64,000 nucleotides of DNA from Enterococcus hirae ATCC 9790. GTDB taxonomy: Bacteria > Bacillota > Bacilli > Lactobacillales > Enterococcaceae. The stretch spans positions 1,712,252 to 1,776,251 of the forward strand of contig NC_018081.1 in assembly GCF_000271405.2 (NCBI RefSeq), given 5' to 3'. Below are positions 41,589 to 50,281 of this stretch, piece by piece (within the stretch, counting starts at the first letter, position 1; every line of letters starts with the position of its first letter). The notes under the pieces were generated by a model that saw nothing but the letters and a program-made list of their open reading frames with translations, did no database searches and was not told where the DNA came from. The translations under genes were made by a program, and so were the position numbers.

Positions 41589-42309
41589 GACTGATTACCG
41601 AAGTGCAGATCTTTGAACGCCGTCGATAAGATTGTGAAAGTACCAGAGTGGATGCTTTCATAACAATTACTCATCTTAGTGTAAAAAGTAAGCTTAAGGT
41701 CTTAATACCTCAGACTCTATTTATGTAGTGTATATCGTTTTTATTCATGCTATCTAGCAATAAGCGACTTTTCTTTCACGAATCAGAACAATATGACATT
41801 TTTTGGTAAAAAGAGAACAATCGGTCAGTGCTATTGAGTGAAATGCATAGTTTTTGTTATTTTTAAATCATCCTTTATTTAAAAATGAAAGTTAGGTATA
41901 ATTAATATAGAAAAATTGTTATTCATGACAAGAAAAGTTTGTTATGAATGGGATAATAGTAAATAGGGTCTCAGGTAGAAATTCTTTACTTGTCTAATGA
42001 AATTAGCAAATTTCCCGTGATTTGGAAGCGATTAGATAAAGTAACGATTTATTTTTTTGGGAATAAAAAGTTTTTAAAACGATGGGATCCAGTATCTTAC
42101 TCTAGATGATAATAATTATCATCTGAATGATAAACTAAAAAATTTTTTTAGAAATCGATGTCATTTTATTATCTAAGTATGTTCATAGGATGGAAGTCTC
42201 ACGAAGCTTCACTGAAATGAGTATATTTTATGAGAACAAGTAACATCAGCAGGATGTCATGTGTTAAAAGAAAAATGAATCTAGGAAAGTAACAGGAAAG
42301 TGGAGAGAA
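41589..42309. other. 720-bp leader region before the polysaccharide operon
   Basis: No gene seen on either strand. It holds a possible promoter with -10 TATAAT at 41897-41902 (weak -35 TTTATT at 41874-41879), giving a leader of about 400 bases, and a perfect Fur-type inverted repeat at 42107-42121. TGGAAGCGATTAGA at 42023-42036 is a poor cre match (two mismatches). Confidence 0.55.
42107..42121. promoter_or_regulatory. Fur-type operator upstream of the polysaccharide operon
   Basis: TGATAAT-A-ATTATCA is an exact 7-1-7 inverted repeat identical to the Bacillus-type Fur consensus TGATAATNATTATCA. The palindrome extends to 21 bases (42104-42124). It fits Fur better than the PerR (TTATAATNATTATAA) or Zur (TCGTAATNATTACGA) patterns. 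The nearest gene is the polysaccharide co-polymerase gene 189 bp downstream. Confidence 0.6.
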
Positions 42310-43089
42310 ATGGAAGAGACAATTAGTATAAAAGAGATCATCGGAGTATTTCGTAAGCGTTTGTTGACCTTATTTATTTCAACGTTAGTTGGTTTGGCGG
42401 TAGCAAGTTTCGTTACATTCTTTATTTTAACACCCAAGTTTAGTTCACAAGCCCAATTGATTGTCACGTTGCCTCAGTCAAATATTACGAATGTCAATGA
42501 TGTGAATACGAATTTACAAATGATTAACACCTACAAAGATATGATTATTAGTGACTTAGTTTTAAGTGAAGTGAAAGATCAATTAGAAACGCAAGATCAG
42601 CTAGCAATGACGGTTGGAGAAATCAAACAAGCAATCACAGTGAATCAATCCGAAAATTCACAAATGTTTTCTATCCAAGCGATTAGTTCGATTCCAGATA
42701 ATGCTCAGAAAATTGCGAATACCACAGCTGAGGTGTTTCAAACGAAAGCAAAAGATGTGATGAATGTTGATAAAATATCGATCATTTCTGAAGCGGTTGC
42801 GGACGGAACATCGGTGTCACCAAATAAAAAAATAAATATTGCCCTTGGCCTTATTTTAGGTCTGATGATTGGCATGGGGATAGCTCTGTTATTGGAATTG
42901 TTCGACCAGACTGTGAAAGATGAAAAATATCTTTCGGAGGTCATAGGGTTTCCAATTTTAGGGACGGTACCAGAAATGACTGCCAAAGATTTCAATAGAA
43001 ATGACAAAAACAACAATGCACCGGTGACAATAAACGATGAAACTGGTGAACAAGCGAGAGCTTCTCGTAGAGCTCGTTCGAGAGTGTAG
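42310..43089 (+). CDS. polysaccharide co-polymerase, Wzz/CpsC-like
   Basis: A 259-residue membrane protein with two transmembrane helices (about 18-40 and 175-200) flanking an extracellular domain, the Wzz/chain-length-determinant layout. The second helix GLILGLMIGMGIALLLELFD is typical of Gram-positive CpsC/YveK activators of the tyrosine kinase encoded next. Ribosome site GGAGAG. First gene of the operon. The C-terminus is basic and hydrophilic. Confidence 0.88.
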   Translation: MEETISIKEIIGVFRKRLLTLFISTLVGLAVASFVTFFILTPKFSSQAQLIVTLPQSNITNVNDVNTNLQMINTYKDMIISDLVLSEVKDQLETQDQLAMTVGEIKQAITVNQSENSQMFSIQAISSIPDNAQKIANTTAEVFQTKAKDVMNVDKISIISEAVADGTSVSPNKKINIALGLILGLMIGMGIALLLELFDQTVKDEKYLSEVIGFPILGTVPEMTAKDFNRNDKNNNAPVTINDETGEQARASRRARSRV

Positions 43090-43099
43090 GAGGGAAAAC

Positions 43100-43795
43100 A
43101 TGCGACGTGTCATAAAACAAAAAGAAACACTACTTCAACCGATTCGTTTGATTACTTTAACTAATTCTTCATCAGCAGCGGCTGAGCACTACCGAACGAT
43201 TCGAACCAATATCCAATTTGTTTCAATCAATGATCAACAAGTCAAAACGATCGTGGTCACGTCATCTGGACCAGGTGAAGGGAAATCGACCACGGCTGCA
43301 AATCTGGCTGTTGTCTTTGCAAAAGCTGGTCAGAAAGTGTTATTAGTTGATGCTGACATGCGAAAACCAGTTATTTACAAAGCATTTCAAATAAATAATC
43401 ACTATGGATTAAGTAATCTACTCAGTTCAACTGAAACGATCAGTAAAGGGATCCAAAAAACGGCAATCAAGGAATTATCGGTATTACCAAGTGGACCGAT
43501 TCCTCCTAATCCATCAGAGCTGTTAAGCTCGAAAAGAATGGATCAACTAATGGTAGAAGCAAGTCAGCTCTATGATATCGTGATGTTTGATTTGCCGCCG
43601 ATTGTAACTGTGACAGATGCTCAAATCTTGTCATCAAAGGCAGATGGTACGCTTCTGGTAGTACGTGAAAAGACTTCACGAAAAGAAGCAGTTGTGAAAG
43701 CAAAAAAATTATTAGAGATGGCTCAGGCAAAGGTACTGGGAATTGTTTATAACGGAGTCGAACAAAGCAAAGATACAAGTTATTATTATGAATGA
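43100..43795 (+). CDS. BY-type tyrosine kinase, CpsD/Wze-like
   Basis: A 231-residue bacterial tyrosine kinase: Walker A SSGPGEGKST (55-64), Walker A' LLVDADMRKP (81-90), Walker B VMFDLPP, and a C-terminal tyrosine cluster YYYE that is autophosphorylated. It acts with the preceding co-polymerase to control chain length and export. The ATG at 43100 follows AGGAGGG; an upstream in-frame start at 43037 overlaps the previous gene and has no ribosome site. Confidence 0.92.
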   Translation: MRRVIKQKETLLQPIRLITLTNSSSAAAEHYRTIRTNIQFVSINDQQVKTIVVTSSGPGEGKSTTAANLAVVFAKAGQKVLLVDADMRKPVIYKAFQINNHYGLSNLLSSTETISKGIQKTAIKELSVLPSGPIPPNPSELLSSKRMDQLMVEASQLYDIVMFDLPPIVTVTDAQILSSKADGTLLVVREKTSRKEAVVKAKKLLEMAQAKVLGIVYNGVEQSKDTSYYYE

Positions 43796-43814
43796 TAAAG
43801 AGGAGGTAAAGGGA

Positions 43815-44579
43815 ATGATCGATTTACATTGTCATCTATTACCAGCAGTTGACGATGGTGCGCAAAACCTGGAAGAAAGCCTAGCAATGGCTGAAAAAGC
43901 GGTTGAACAAGGGATTACTCATATTTTATGTACACCGCACCATAACAATGGCAAGTATTGTAATCAAAAGAAAAAAGTCATTCCCCTAGTCGCCACTTTA
44001 CAAAAAGAGCTGGATAAAAGAAATTTACCGTTGGTGTTATTAGAAGGTCAAGAAGTTCGTATTACTGGAGAATTGCTTGAAGCGCTTCACCGAGATGAAC
44101 TTCTTTTTACAGATTTAAATGATACTTATCTGTTGATTGAATTTCCTACATTAGAAGTACCGTTATATGCAAAGAACCTTTTTTTTGAACTGTTGAAACT
44201 AGGAAAAATACCAGTAATCGTGCATCCTGAGCGTAATACTTATTTTGCAAAAGATCCGAATCGTTTGTTGCCTTATCTAGAAATGGGCTGTTTGACACAG
44301 CTGACAGCGCCAAGTTATCTGGGGCGCTTTGGCAAAGAAATCCAAAAAACAGCAAAAAAAATGGTCAAGTACAATCTTGTACAAATGATTGCTTCGGATG
44401 CTCACGGTGTTGAGCGACGTTCTTTTTGTTTAAAAGAATGTTATGAACAAATCGCTAAAGACTTCAATAACGAAAAAGTTGAACAAATGAAACAAGTCGC
44501 CAAAGATTTAATCAATGGGGAGCAGATTCATTATCCAACTTATCAAGCGATAAAAAAGAAGAAGTTTGGGTTATTTTAG
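43815..44579 (+). CDS. PHP-family tyrosine phosphatase, CpsB/Wzh-like
   Basis: A 254-residue Mn2+-dependent phosphatase of the PHP superfamily that dephosphorylates the CpsD-type kinase. Metal motifs: IDLHCHLLPAVDDGA at the N-terminus, CTPHHNN, HPERN and SDAHG. ATG at 43815 with GAGGAGG upstream; longer in-frame starts overlap the kinase gene. Together the first three genes form the standard phosphoregulatory module. Confidence 0.93.
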   Translation: MIDLHCHLLPAVDDGAQNLEESLAMAEKAVEQGITHILCTPHHNNGKYCNQKKKVIPLVATLQKELDKRNLPLVLLEGQEVRITGELLEALHRDELLFTDLNDTYLLIEFPTLEVPLYAKNLFFELLKLGKIPVIVHPERNTYFAKDPNRLLPYLEMGCLTQLTAPSYLGRFGKEIQKTAKKMVKYNLVQMIASDAHGVERRSFCLKECYEQIAKDFNNEKVEQMKQVAKDLINGEQIHYPTYQAIKKKKFGLF

Positions 44580-44590
44580 GGGGAGTAAAG

Positions 44591-46408
44591 GTGTTTGAAG
44601 TCACAAGAAAAAGAAAGATTGCTATTTTGATAGGAGTTGATAGCTTATTGTTGTTTTTGGCAAACATTGCTACAATTAGATTCATGAAGCCATTCGCAGA
44701 AGTATCAACGGATTTTATGTTCATCTCTACAGGCGTTTCAATAGGTTTCTATTTGTTTTATGGGAGTTTATTTAAAGTCTTTACAAGGATCAATCGCTAT
44801 ATGAATTTAGAAGAAATCAGGGCGATTTTTGTTTCTTTGTCGATCACTATGATTTCAAATCTTTTTGTCTTGTTTTTTATCAATCATCAGTATATGTTAC
44901 GTCTAACGATCTTTACCTATATTTTGTCTTTGCTTTTAATCATGGGAAGCCGTCTGGAGTGGCGTCTTTACATTGAGAAAAAGCAGACAAAGCTACAACC
45001 TAGAGCCACTGCCAAGAAGACGATCATCGTAGGCGCTGGTGAAGGCGGTAGAATTTTGGCAAATATCTTACTTGGATCAAAAACAGCAAGTGACACCTAT
45101 GTCATTGGTTTTGTTGATGATGATCCTAATAAGCAAAATACATATCTTTCAGGAAAAAAAGTGATCGGTATGATCAAAGACCTCCCTGCACTAATCAAGA
45201 AACATGATGTACAAATCGTTACCATCGCCATTCCTTCCTTATCCAAAACAAAAATCAGGAATATCTTTCAAATGGTAGAATCCTTGCATGTCAAAGTAAA
45301 CACGATGCCTTCAATGGAAGAAATCGCTTCTGGAAAAGTCAGTGTCACAAAATTAAAAAAAATTGACGTAGTTGATTTACTAGAAAGAGATGAAGTTGAA
45401 TTGGACATTGAATCGATCAAAGGTCATTTGACAGGGAAAACCATTCTTGTGACTGGTGCGGGTGGCTCGATCGGCTCAGAGATTTGTCGGCAGATTATCC
45501 AGTTTTCCCCAGCACAATTATTACTAGTAGGACATGGGGAAAATTCGATTTATTTGATCGATCGGGAACTCCGCATGAATCAGCAAAATCAGCAGACAAA
45601 AATCGTCCCGCTCATTGCAGATATTCAAGATCGTGACAAAATCAATGAGATCATGCAAAACTATCGCCCAGATATCGTTTATCATGCTGCAGCACATAAG
45701 CATGTTCCTCTCATGGAAGTAAATCCCAAAGAAGCAGTAAAAAATAATATTCTTGGAACGAAAAATGTTGCGGAAGCAGCCAAACAAGCGAAAGTCAAGA
45801 ATTTTGTGATGGTCTCAACAGATAAAGCGAATCATCCACCTAATGTGATGGGAGCGACAAAGCGGATTGCAGAAATGATTGTAACAGGATTGAACGAAAA
45901 AAATGGAACAACATTTTCCGCTGTTCGCTTTGGAAATGTATTAGGTTCACGAGGAAGTGTGATTCCTGTCTTTCGTGAACAAATTGCGCAAGGTGGACCA
46001 GTCACGATTACTGATTTTCGGATGACACGTTACTTTATGACAATTCCTGAAGCAAGTCGATTGGTTATTCAATCAGGAGTCTTGGCTAAAGGTGGAGAGA
46101 TTTTTATTTTAGATATGGGTGAACCAGTCAAAATCGTCAACCTTGCCAAAAATATGATTCGCCTGAGTGGCTATCGTGAAGACGAAATTGAGATTCTTGA
46201 AACGGGTATCCGTCCTGGGGAAAAACTATATGAAGAACTACTGTTGGATAAAGAGAGAAACGATGAAGCTGTCTATGAAAAAATTTTTGTCGGAAACATC
46301 AAAGGTTATTCAAATCAAAAAGTGATGGATTTTATCCGTCATTTGCCAAAAGATGAGAAACAATTAGCAAGAGAAGTGATTCGTTTTGCCAATGCTTCTA
46401 ATCAATAG
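44591..46408 (+). CDS. nucleotide-sugar 4,6-dehydratase, CapD/EpsC/PglF-like
   Basis: A 605-residue membrane enzyme: four N-terminal helices (about 10-130), a first Rossmann domain with VGAGEGGRIL, then the SDR domain with TGAGGSIG (288-295), S409-T-D-K and M420-x3-K424 in place of the usual YxxxK. This Met-for-Tyr pattern is characteristic of inverting or retaining UDP-GlcNAc 4,6-dehydratases such as PglF. It would make the 4-keto-6-deoxy sugar used by the aminotransferase at 47.2 kb. GTG start after GGGGGAG. Confidence 0.9.
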   Translation: MFEVTRKRKIAILIGVDSLLLFLANIATIRFMKPFAEVSTDFMFISTGVSIGFYLFYGSLFKVFTRINRYMNLEEIRAIFVSLSITMISNLFVLFFINHQYMLRLTIFTYILSLLLIMGSRLEWRLYIEKKQTKLQPRATAKKTIIVGAGEGGRILANILLGSKTASDTYVIGFVDDDPNKQNTYLSGKKVIGMIKDLPALIKKHDVQIVTIAIPSLSKTKIRNIFQMVESLHVKVNTMPSMEEIASGKVSVTKLKKIDVVDLLERDEVELDIESIKGHLTGKTILVTGAGGSIGSEICRQIIQFSPAQLLLVGHGENSIYLIDRELRMNQQNQQTKIVPLIADIQDRDKINEIMQNYRPDIVYHAAAHKHVPLMEVNPKEAVKNNILGTKNVAEAAKQAKVKNFVMVSTDKANHPPNVMGATKRIAEMIVTGLNEKNGTTFSAVRFGNVLGSRGSVIPVFREQIAQGGPVTITDFRMTRYFMTIPEASRLVIQSGVLAKGGEIFILDMGEPVKIVNLAKNMIRLSGYREDEIEILETGIRPGEKLYEELLLDKERNDEAVYEKIFVGNIKGYSNQKVMDFIRHLPKDEKQLAREVIRFANASNQ

Positions 46409-46576
46409 AAACTAGCTGTTTTAAGCTGAACGTACTATTAGTAAAGTAGTAAAATCATTGCTTTATGTGCTGGATTATACGATTCCTGCGATCAAAAATT
46501 GCATAGGGATACGTTATTCAAATCGCATGTAAAAAAACGTTTGACCATCAAAAAAAGAAACGAGAGGAGAAAGCGA

Positions 46577-47206
46577 GTGGATGCAATAATAGTAGGAGCA
46601 GGTGGGTTTGGTAAAGAAATTGCTTTTTTGCTCCAACAACAAAATGAGTATCAGTGGGTCGGTTTTGTCGATGATCGTAAAAGTGAGCAAAGCGATGTTC
46701 TAGGAAAACCTGTGATTGGCAAAATTGCTGACTTGCTTCAAGTCAAAACACCAATGGCAGTTTTTCTTGGGATTGCGGCTCCGACGGTCAAAGAAAACAT
46801 CTATGAACAGTTACGACAAAACCCTCACTTGCTTTTTCCAAATTTGTTTGCCCCTAGCGCATTGATTGGCTTAAATGTTCAACTGGGCATTGGGAACATA
46901 TTGATGCCTTACACGACCTATACTGCAGATATTTCAATCGGTGACTTCAATATGATCAATATTGGTTCAACAATCGGTCATGACTCCATTATAGGTAGTT
47001 ACAATGCCATTTTTCCTAATGTCAATATTTCGGGAGCAGTCACTTTAGGAGATAAAAATGAACTGGGTGTCGGTACAAAGATTATTCAAGAACGTTCGAT
47101 TGGTGATGGTAACATTATTGGGGCTGGCAGTGTTGTCATCAGAGATATCCCTCATCATTCAAAATGGGTGGGGGTACCAGCAAAGATAATTGAAAGGTGG
47201 AGTTGA
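46577..47206 (+). CDS. NeuD/PglD-family sugar O/N-acetyltransferase
   Basis: A 209-residue protein with a small Rossmann-like N-terminus (AIIVGAGGFGKEIAFLL) and a left-handed beta-helix of hexapeptide repeats, IGLNVQLGIGNIL through DGNIIGAGSVV, ending in GVPAKIIE. The layout matches PglD/EpsM, which acetylate the 4-amino group of UDP-sugars. The GTG at 46577 follows GAGAGGAGA; upstream codons in frame have no support. A 168-bp gap separates it from the dehydratase. Confidence 0.87.
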   Translation: MDAIIVGAGGFGKEIAFLLQQQNEYQWVGFVDDRKSEQSDVLGKPVIGKIADLLQVKTPMAVFLGIAAPTVKENIYEQLRQNPHLLFPNLFAPSALIGLNVQLGIGNILMPYTTYTADISIGDFNMINIGSTIGHDSIIGSYNAIFPNVNISGAVTLGDKNELGVGTKIIQERSIGDGNIIGAGSVVIRDIPHHSKWVGVPAKIIERWS

Positions 47207-47207
47207 T

Positions 47208-48326
47208 GTGAGAAAAAAGCGAATATTATTAGCTTCGCCCCATATGAGTGAAGCAGGCTATGAACAAGCGTTTGTCAAAGAAGCCTTTGATACGAACTGG
47301 ATTGCCCCTTTAGGTGCCAATGTCGATGGTTTTGAGCAAGAACTGGCAGATCATGTGGGAGCCAAGCATGTTGCTGCGCTTTCTTCAGGTACGGCAGCGA
47401 TTCATTTAGCATTAAAGGCAGCAGGTGTCACGAAAGGAGATCAAGTGATTTGTCAATCCTTGACTTTTGCAGCTACGGTCAACCCGATTCTTTATCAAGG
47501 AGCCGCCCCAATCTTTGTGGATAGTGATGCCGAAACTTGGAATATGAGTCCTGTTCATTTACGCGCAGCTTTAGAAAAATATCCAAAAGCGAAAGCGGTG
47601 ATCGTCGTTCACTTATATGGATTAGCTGCAAACTTAGCTGAAATCATGCAGATCTGTCAAGAATATCAAGTGACGTTGATTGAAGATGCTGCCGAATCAT
47701 TAGGAACGACTTACCAAGGTAAATATACAGGAACGTTTGGAGACTATGGGATTTATTCCTTCAATGGAAATAAGATCATCACAACTTCAGGTGGGGGAGC
47801 ATTGATCTCTGACGATCCTTTAAAAATCGAAAAAGTCAAATTTTGGGCCACTCAATCTCGTGAAAATGAACGTCATTATCAACATTTAGAAATCGGTTAT
47901 AACTATCGTATGAGCAATATATTAGCAGGAATCGGACGTGGTCAATTAAAAGTATTAAATGAAAGAATCCAAAAGAAGCGTGCCATCTATCAATTTTATC
48001 AAGAAGAATTGTCCGAGTTTCCTAATATACAATTTATGCCGGAAAACTCTTGGAACGAACCTAACTATTGGTTGAGTGTCATTCGTTTAGAAGGAATAGA
48101 TCCATCTTATTTGATTGAAGAATTGGAAAAAGGACAGATCGAAGCACGTCCTGTCTGGAAACCGATGCACTTACAGCCTGTTTTTGACTCTTTTGATTTT
48201 ATTGGCGGTGAAGTTGCAGAATCGCTTTTTTCTTCTGGAGTTTGTCTTCCCTCAGATACTAAAATGACGGATGAAGAGTTAAATAGAGTCGTTGCAACGA
48301 TCAAGCGAGTGATGCGTTATGAGTAA
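47208..48326 (+). CDS. DegT/DnrJ/EryC1-type sugar aminotransferase, PglE-like
   Basis: A 372-residue PLP enzyme transferring an amino group to a keto sugar nucleotide. The PLP lysine is Lys189 in SFNGNKIITT, with EDAAESLG upstream. It resembles EpsN/PglE, which act on UDP-4-keto-6-deoxy-GlcNAc, and is next to both the dehydratase-acetyltransferase pair and the PglC-like enzyme. GTG at 47208 after AGGTGGAG. Its stop overlaps the next start. Confidence 0.9.
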   Translation: MRKKRILLASPHMSEAGYEQAFVKEAFDTNWIAPLGANVDGFEQELADHVGAKHVAALSSGTAAIHLALKAAGVTKGDQVICQSLTFAATVNPILYQGAAPIFVDSDAETWNMSPVHLRAALEKYPKAKAVIVVHLYGLAANLAEIMQICQEYQVTLIEDAAESLGTTYQGKYTGTFGDYGIYSFNGNKIITTSGGGALISDDPLKIEKVKFWATQSRENERHYQHLEIGYNYRMSNILAGIGRGQLKVLNERIQKKRAIYQFYQEELSEFPNIQFMPENSWNEPNYWLSVIRLEGIDPSYLIEELEKGQIEARPVWKPMHLQPVFDSFDFIGGEVAESLFSSGVCLPSDTKMTDEELNRVVATIKRVMRYE

Positions 48327-48945
48327 ACCAACCTTTTATCGACTTTTTGGAAAGCGTGCGTTCGATCTTTTTTTCTCAGGTCTTTTATTGCTTTTGCTTG
48401 CACCACTGATGCTCATACTTGCAGGGTGTGTTCGATTTAAACTAGGTTCACCGGTTATTTTTAAGCAAACAAGACCAGGGAAGAATGAACAATTATTTTT
48501 TATGTACAAGTTTCGCACGATGACAGACGAGAAAGATCAACATGGCGCGTATCTTCCAGATGAAGTTCGTCTAACAAAATTCGGCAAACTACTTAGAGCG
48601 ACTAGCCTTGACGAGCTGCCAGAGCTTTGGAATATCTTTAAAGGCGAAATGTCTTTTGTTGGTCCTCGTCCATTATTGGTAGAATATTTGACACTTTATA
48701 ATGAAGAGCAACGAAAACGCCACAACATTCGCCCAGGTTTGACCGGATTGGCCCAAGTCAGTGGTAGAAATGCGATCAGTTGGGAAGAAAAGTTTACGTA
48801 TGATTGTTTGTACGTTGAAAGTTATTCGTTTGGCAAAGATGTTTGGATCTTGTTACAAACAGTTCTTAAGGTGTTCAAACAAGAAGGGATTAGCTCAAAT
48901 TTTGGACCAACAAGTGAAAAATTTGAAGGGAATGAACCATACTGA
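48319..48945 (+). CDS. initiating phosphoglycosyl transferase, PglC-like
   Basis: A 208-residue monotopic phosphoglycosyl transferase that loads the first sugar-phosphate onto undecaprenyl phosphate. One hydrophobic re-entrant segment (about 15-37), then FKQTRPGKNEQLF, MYKFRTMTDE, SLDELPELWNI, FVGPRPLLVEYLTLYNEEQ and RPGLTGLAQVSGRNAISW. The GPRPLLVEYLxLYNEEQ and GRNAISW segments and the TSEKFEG tail closely match C. jejuni PglC, the di-N-acetylbacillosamine transferase, from memory of that protein. Confidence 0.9.
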   Translation: MSKPTFYRLFGKRAFDLFFSGLLLLLLAPLMLILAGCVRFKLGSPVIFKQTRPGKNEQLFFMYKFRTMTDEKDQHGAYLPDEVRLTKFGKLLRATSLDELPELWNIFKGEMSFVGPRPLLVEYLTLYNEEQRKRHNIRPGLTGLAQVSGRNAISWEEKFTYDCLYVESYSFGKDVWILLQTVLKVFKQEGISSNFGPTSEKFEGNEPY

Positions 48946-50048
48946 AAATTTTATATGTGACGACGATCTCCAATACACTCAATGCTTTTTTAATCCCTCA
49001 TATTGATCAACTAATCAAAAATGGACATGAAGTGAGTGTGGCATGTGCGCTTGAACAACCGTTGGCATCTTATTTTTCTGATAAAAAAATACCTGTATTT
49101 CAAATACCATTCAATAGGAATCCATTAGCTAAAAGCAATCTTTTAGCCTATAAGAAAATCAAACAGCTGATCAAAGAAGAGAATATCGATATCGTACATA
49201 CGCATACGCCAGTTGCTTCGATGGTGACAAGACTTGCTTGTAAGCGGATCAATATTCCTATCTACTATACGGCACATGGGTTTCACTTTTATCAAGGAGC
49301 CCCTATGCTTAATTGGTTCGTCTATTACCCAGTTGAAAAATACTTATCTCGTTATACAAGTAAGCTTATTACCATTAATCAGGAAGATTATTTGCTTGCT
49401 TCACAAAAATTTAAAGCAACACAAACTCATTTGATTCAGGGGGTTGGAATCCAAGTCGAAAAGTTCGAGAAAACCTTGGTTGATAAACGGCTAAAAAGTA
49501 AGGTACTTTCACTAGCTCAGCCAACAACCAAAGTACTCCTTTCAGTCGGTGAATTGAATAAAAACAAAAACCACGAACTGGTGATTCATGCACTCGCTTC
49601 ATTTAAAGACCAAGATTTCCACTATTTTATTTGTGGAACGGGGCCTTTGAAACAAACGCTGGAACAAAAAATTAAATTTTTAGGTTTGGAAAAGAAAGTC
49701 AGTTTACTCGGATATCGTAAGGATATTATTCAGATCATGAAAATGAGTGATCTATTTCTCTTTCCTTCTTTAAGAGAAGGATTGCCCGTATCGATCATGG
49801 AGGCTATGAGCGTTGGTTTACCGGTAGTCGCTTCAAATATACGAGGCAATAAAGATCTGATCTATGATGAGAACACAGGAAAATTGTTTGATGTCAAAGA
49901 GTCAGAAGAACTAGTGAATATTCTTCAAGATTTTTTTGCTGGAACGTTACCTGTTACAAAATATTCCGAGAACGCTGCTGCTCATATCCAACAATTCAGC
50001 GAAAATGTAATCATCAATCAAGTAGCAGAACTTTATGAAACTTTATAA
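48942..50048 (+). CDS. GT4-family glycosyltransferase
   Basis: A GT-B glycosyltransferase of about 368 residues: N-terminal acceptor domain with HTHTPVASMVTRLA and TAHGFHFYQGA, C-terminal donor domain with SVGELNKNKNHELVI, LFPSLREGLPVSIMEAMSVG and PVVASN. Resembles EpsD/CapM-type enzymes. The protein begins LKILYVTTISNT if started at a CTG at 48942 that overlaps the previous TGA stop; the first conventional start in frame is GTG 48957, which would cut into the first beta strand. It is the only glycosyltransferase besides the PglC-like enzyme. Confidence 0.85.
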   Translation: MKILYVTTISNTLNAFLIPHIDQLIKNGHEVSVACALEQPLASYFSDKKIPVFQIPFNRNPLAKSNLLAYKKIKQLIKEENIDIVHTHTPVASMVTRLACKRINIPIYYTAHGFHFYQGAPMLNWFVYYPVEKYLSRYTSKLITINQEDYLLASQKFKATQTHLIQGVGIQVEKFEKTLVDKRLKSKVLSLAQPTTKVLLSVGELNKNKNHELVIHALASFKDQDFHYFICGTGPLKQTLEQKIKFLGLEKKVSLLGYRKDIIQIMKMSDLFLFPSLREGLPVSIMEAMSVGLPVVASNIRGNKDLIYDENTGKLFDVKESEELVNILQDFFAGTLPVTKYSENAAAHIQQFSENVIINQVAELYETL

Positions 50049-50281
50049 CTAAAGGAATTTCACAAAATAAAAAAAGCACTTAAACAGGGAAAATGAGGTG
50101 AAAAGCTCTTAACCTCAAGAATGTTTTGATTATTTGTAAGAGTGACTGACGAAATGAGCCTGGGTTCAAAGGAAAAGTAAATGGCTTTGTTTTTTATAAA
50201 GCGAATGAAACGAAGAACTACCAATAACGTTCCAGTTTGTGTTTTTTATGTTAATAAAACTAATTATAGAGGTGAAACCAA

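Noticed and set aside
42023..42036. cre site in the polysaccharide leader
   Set aside because: TGGAAGCGATTAGA has two mismatches at conserved positions and no supporting promoter geometry.
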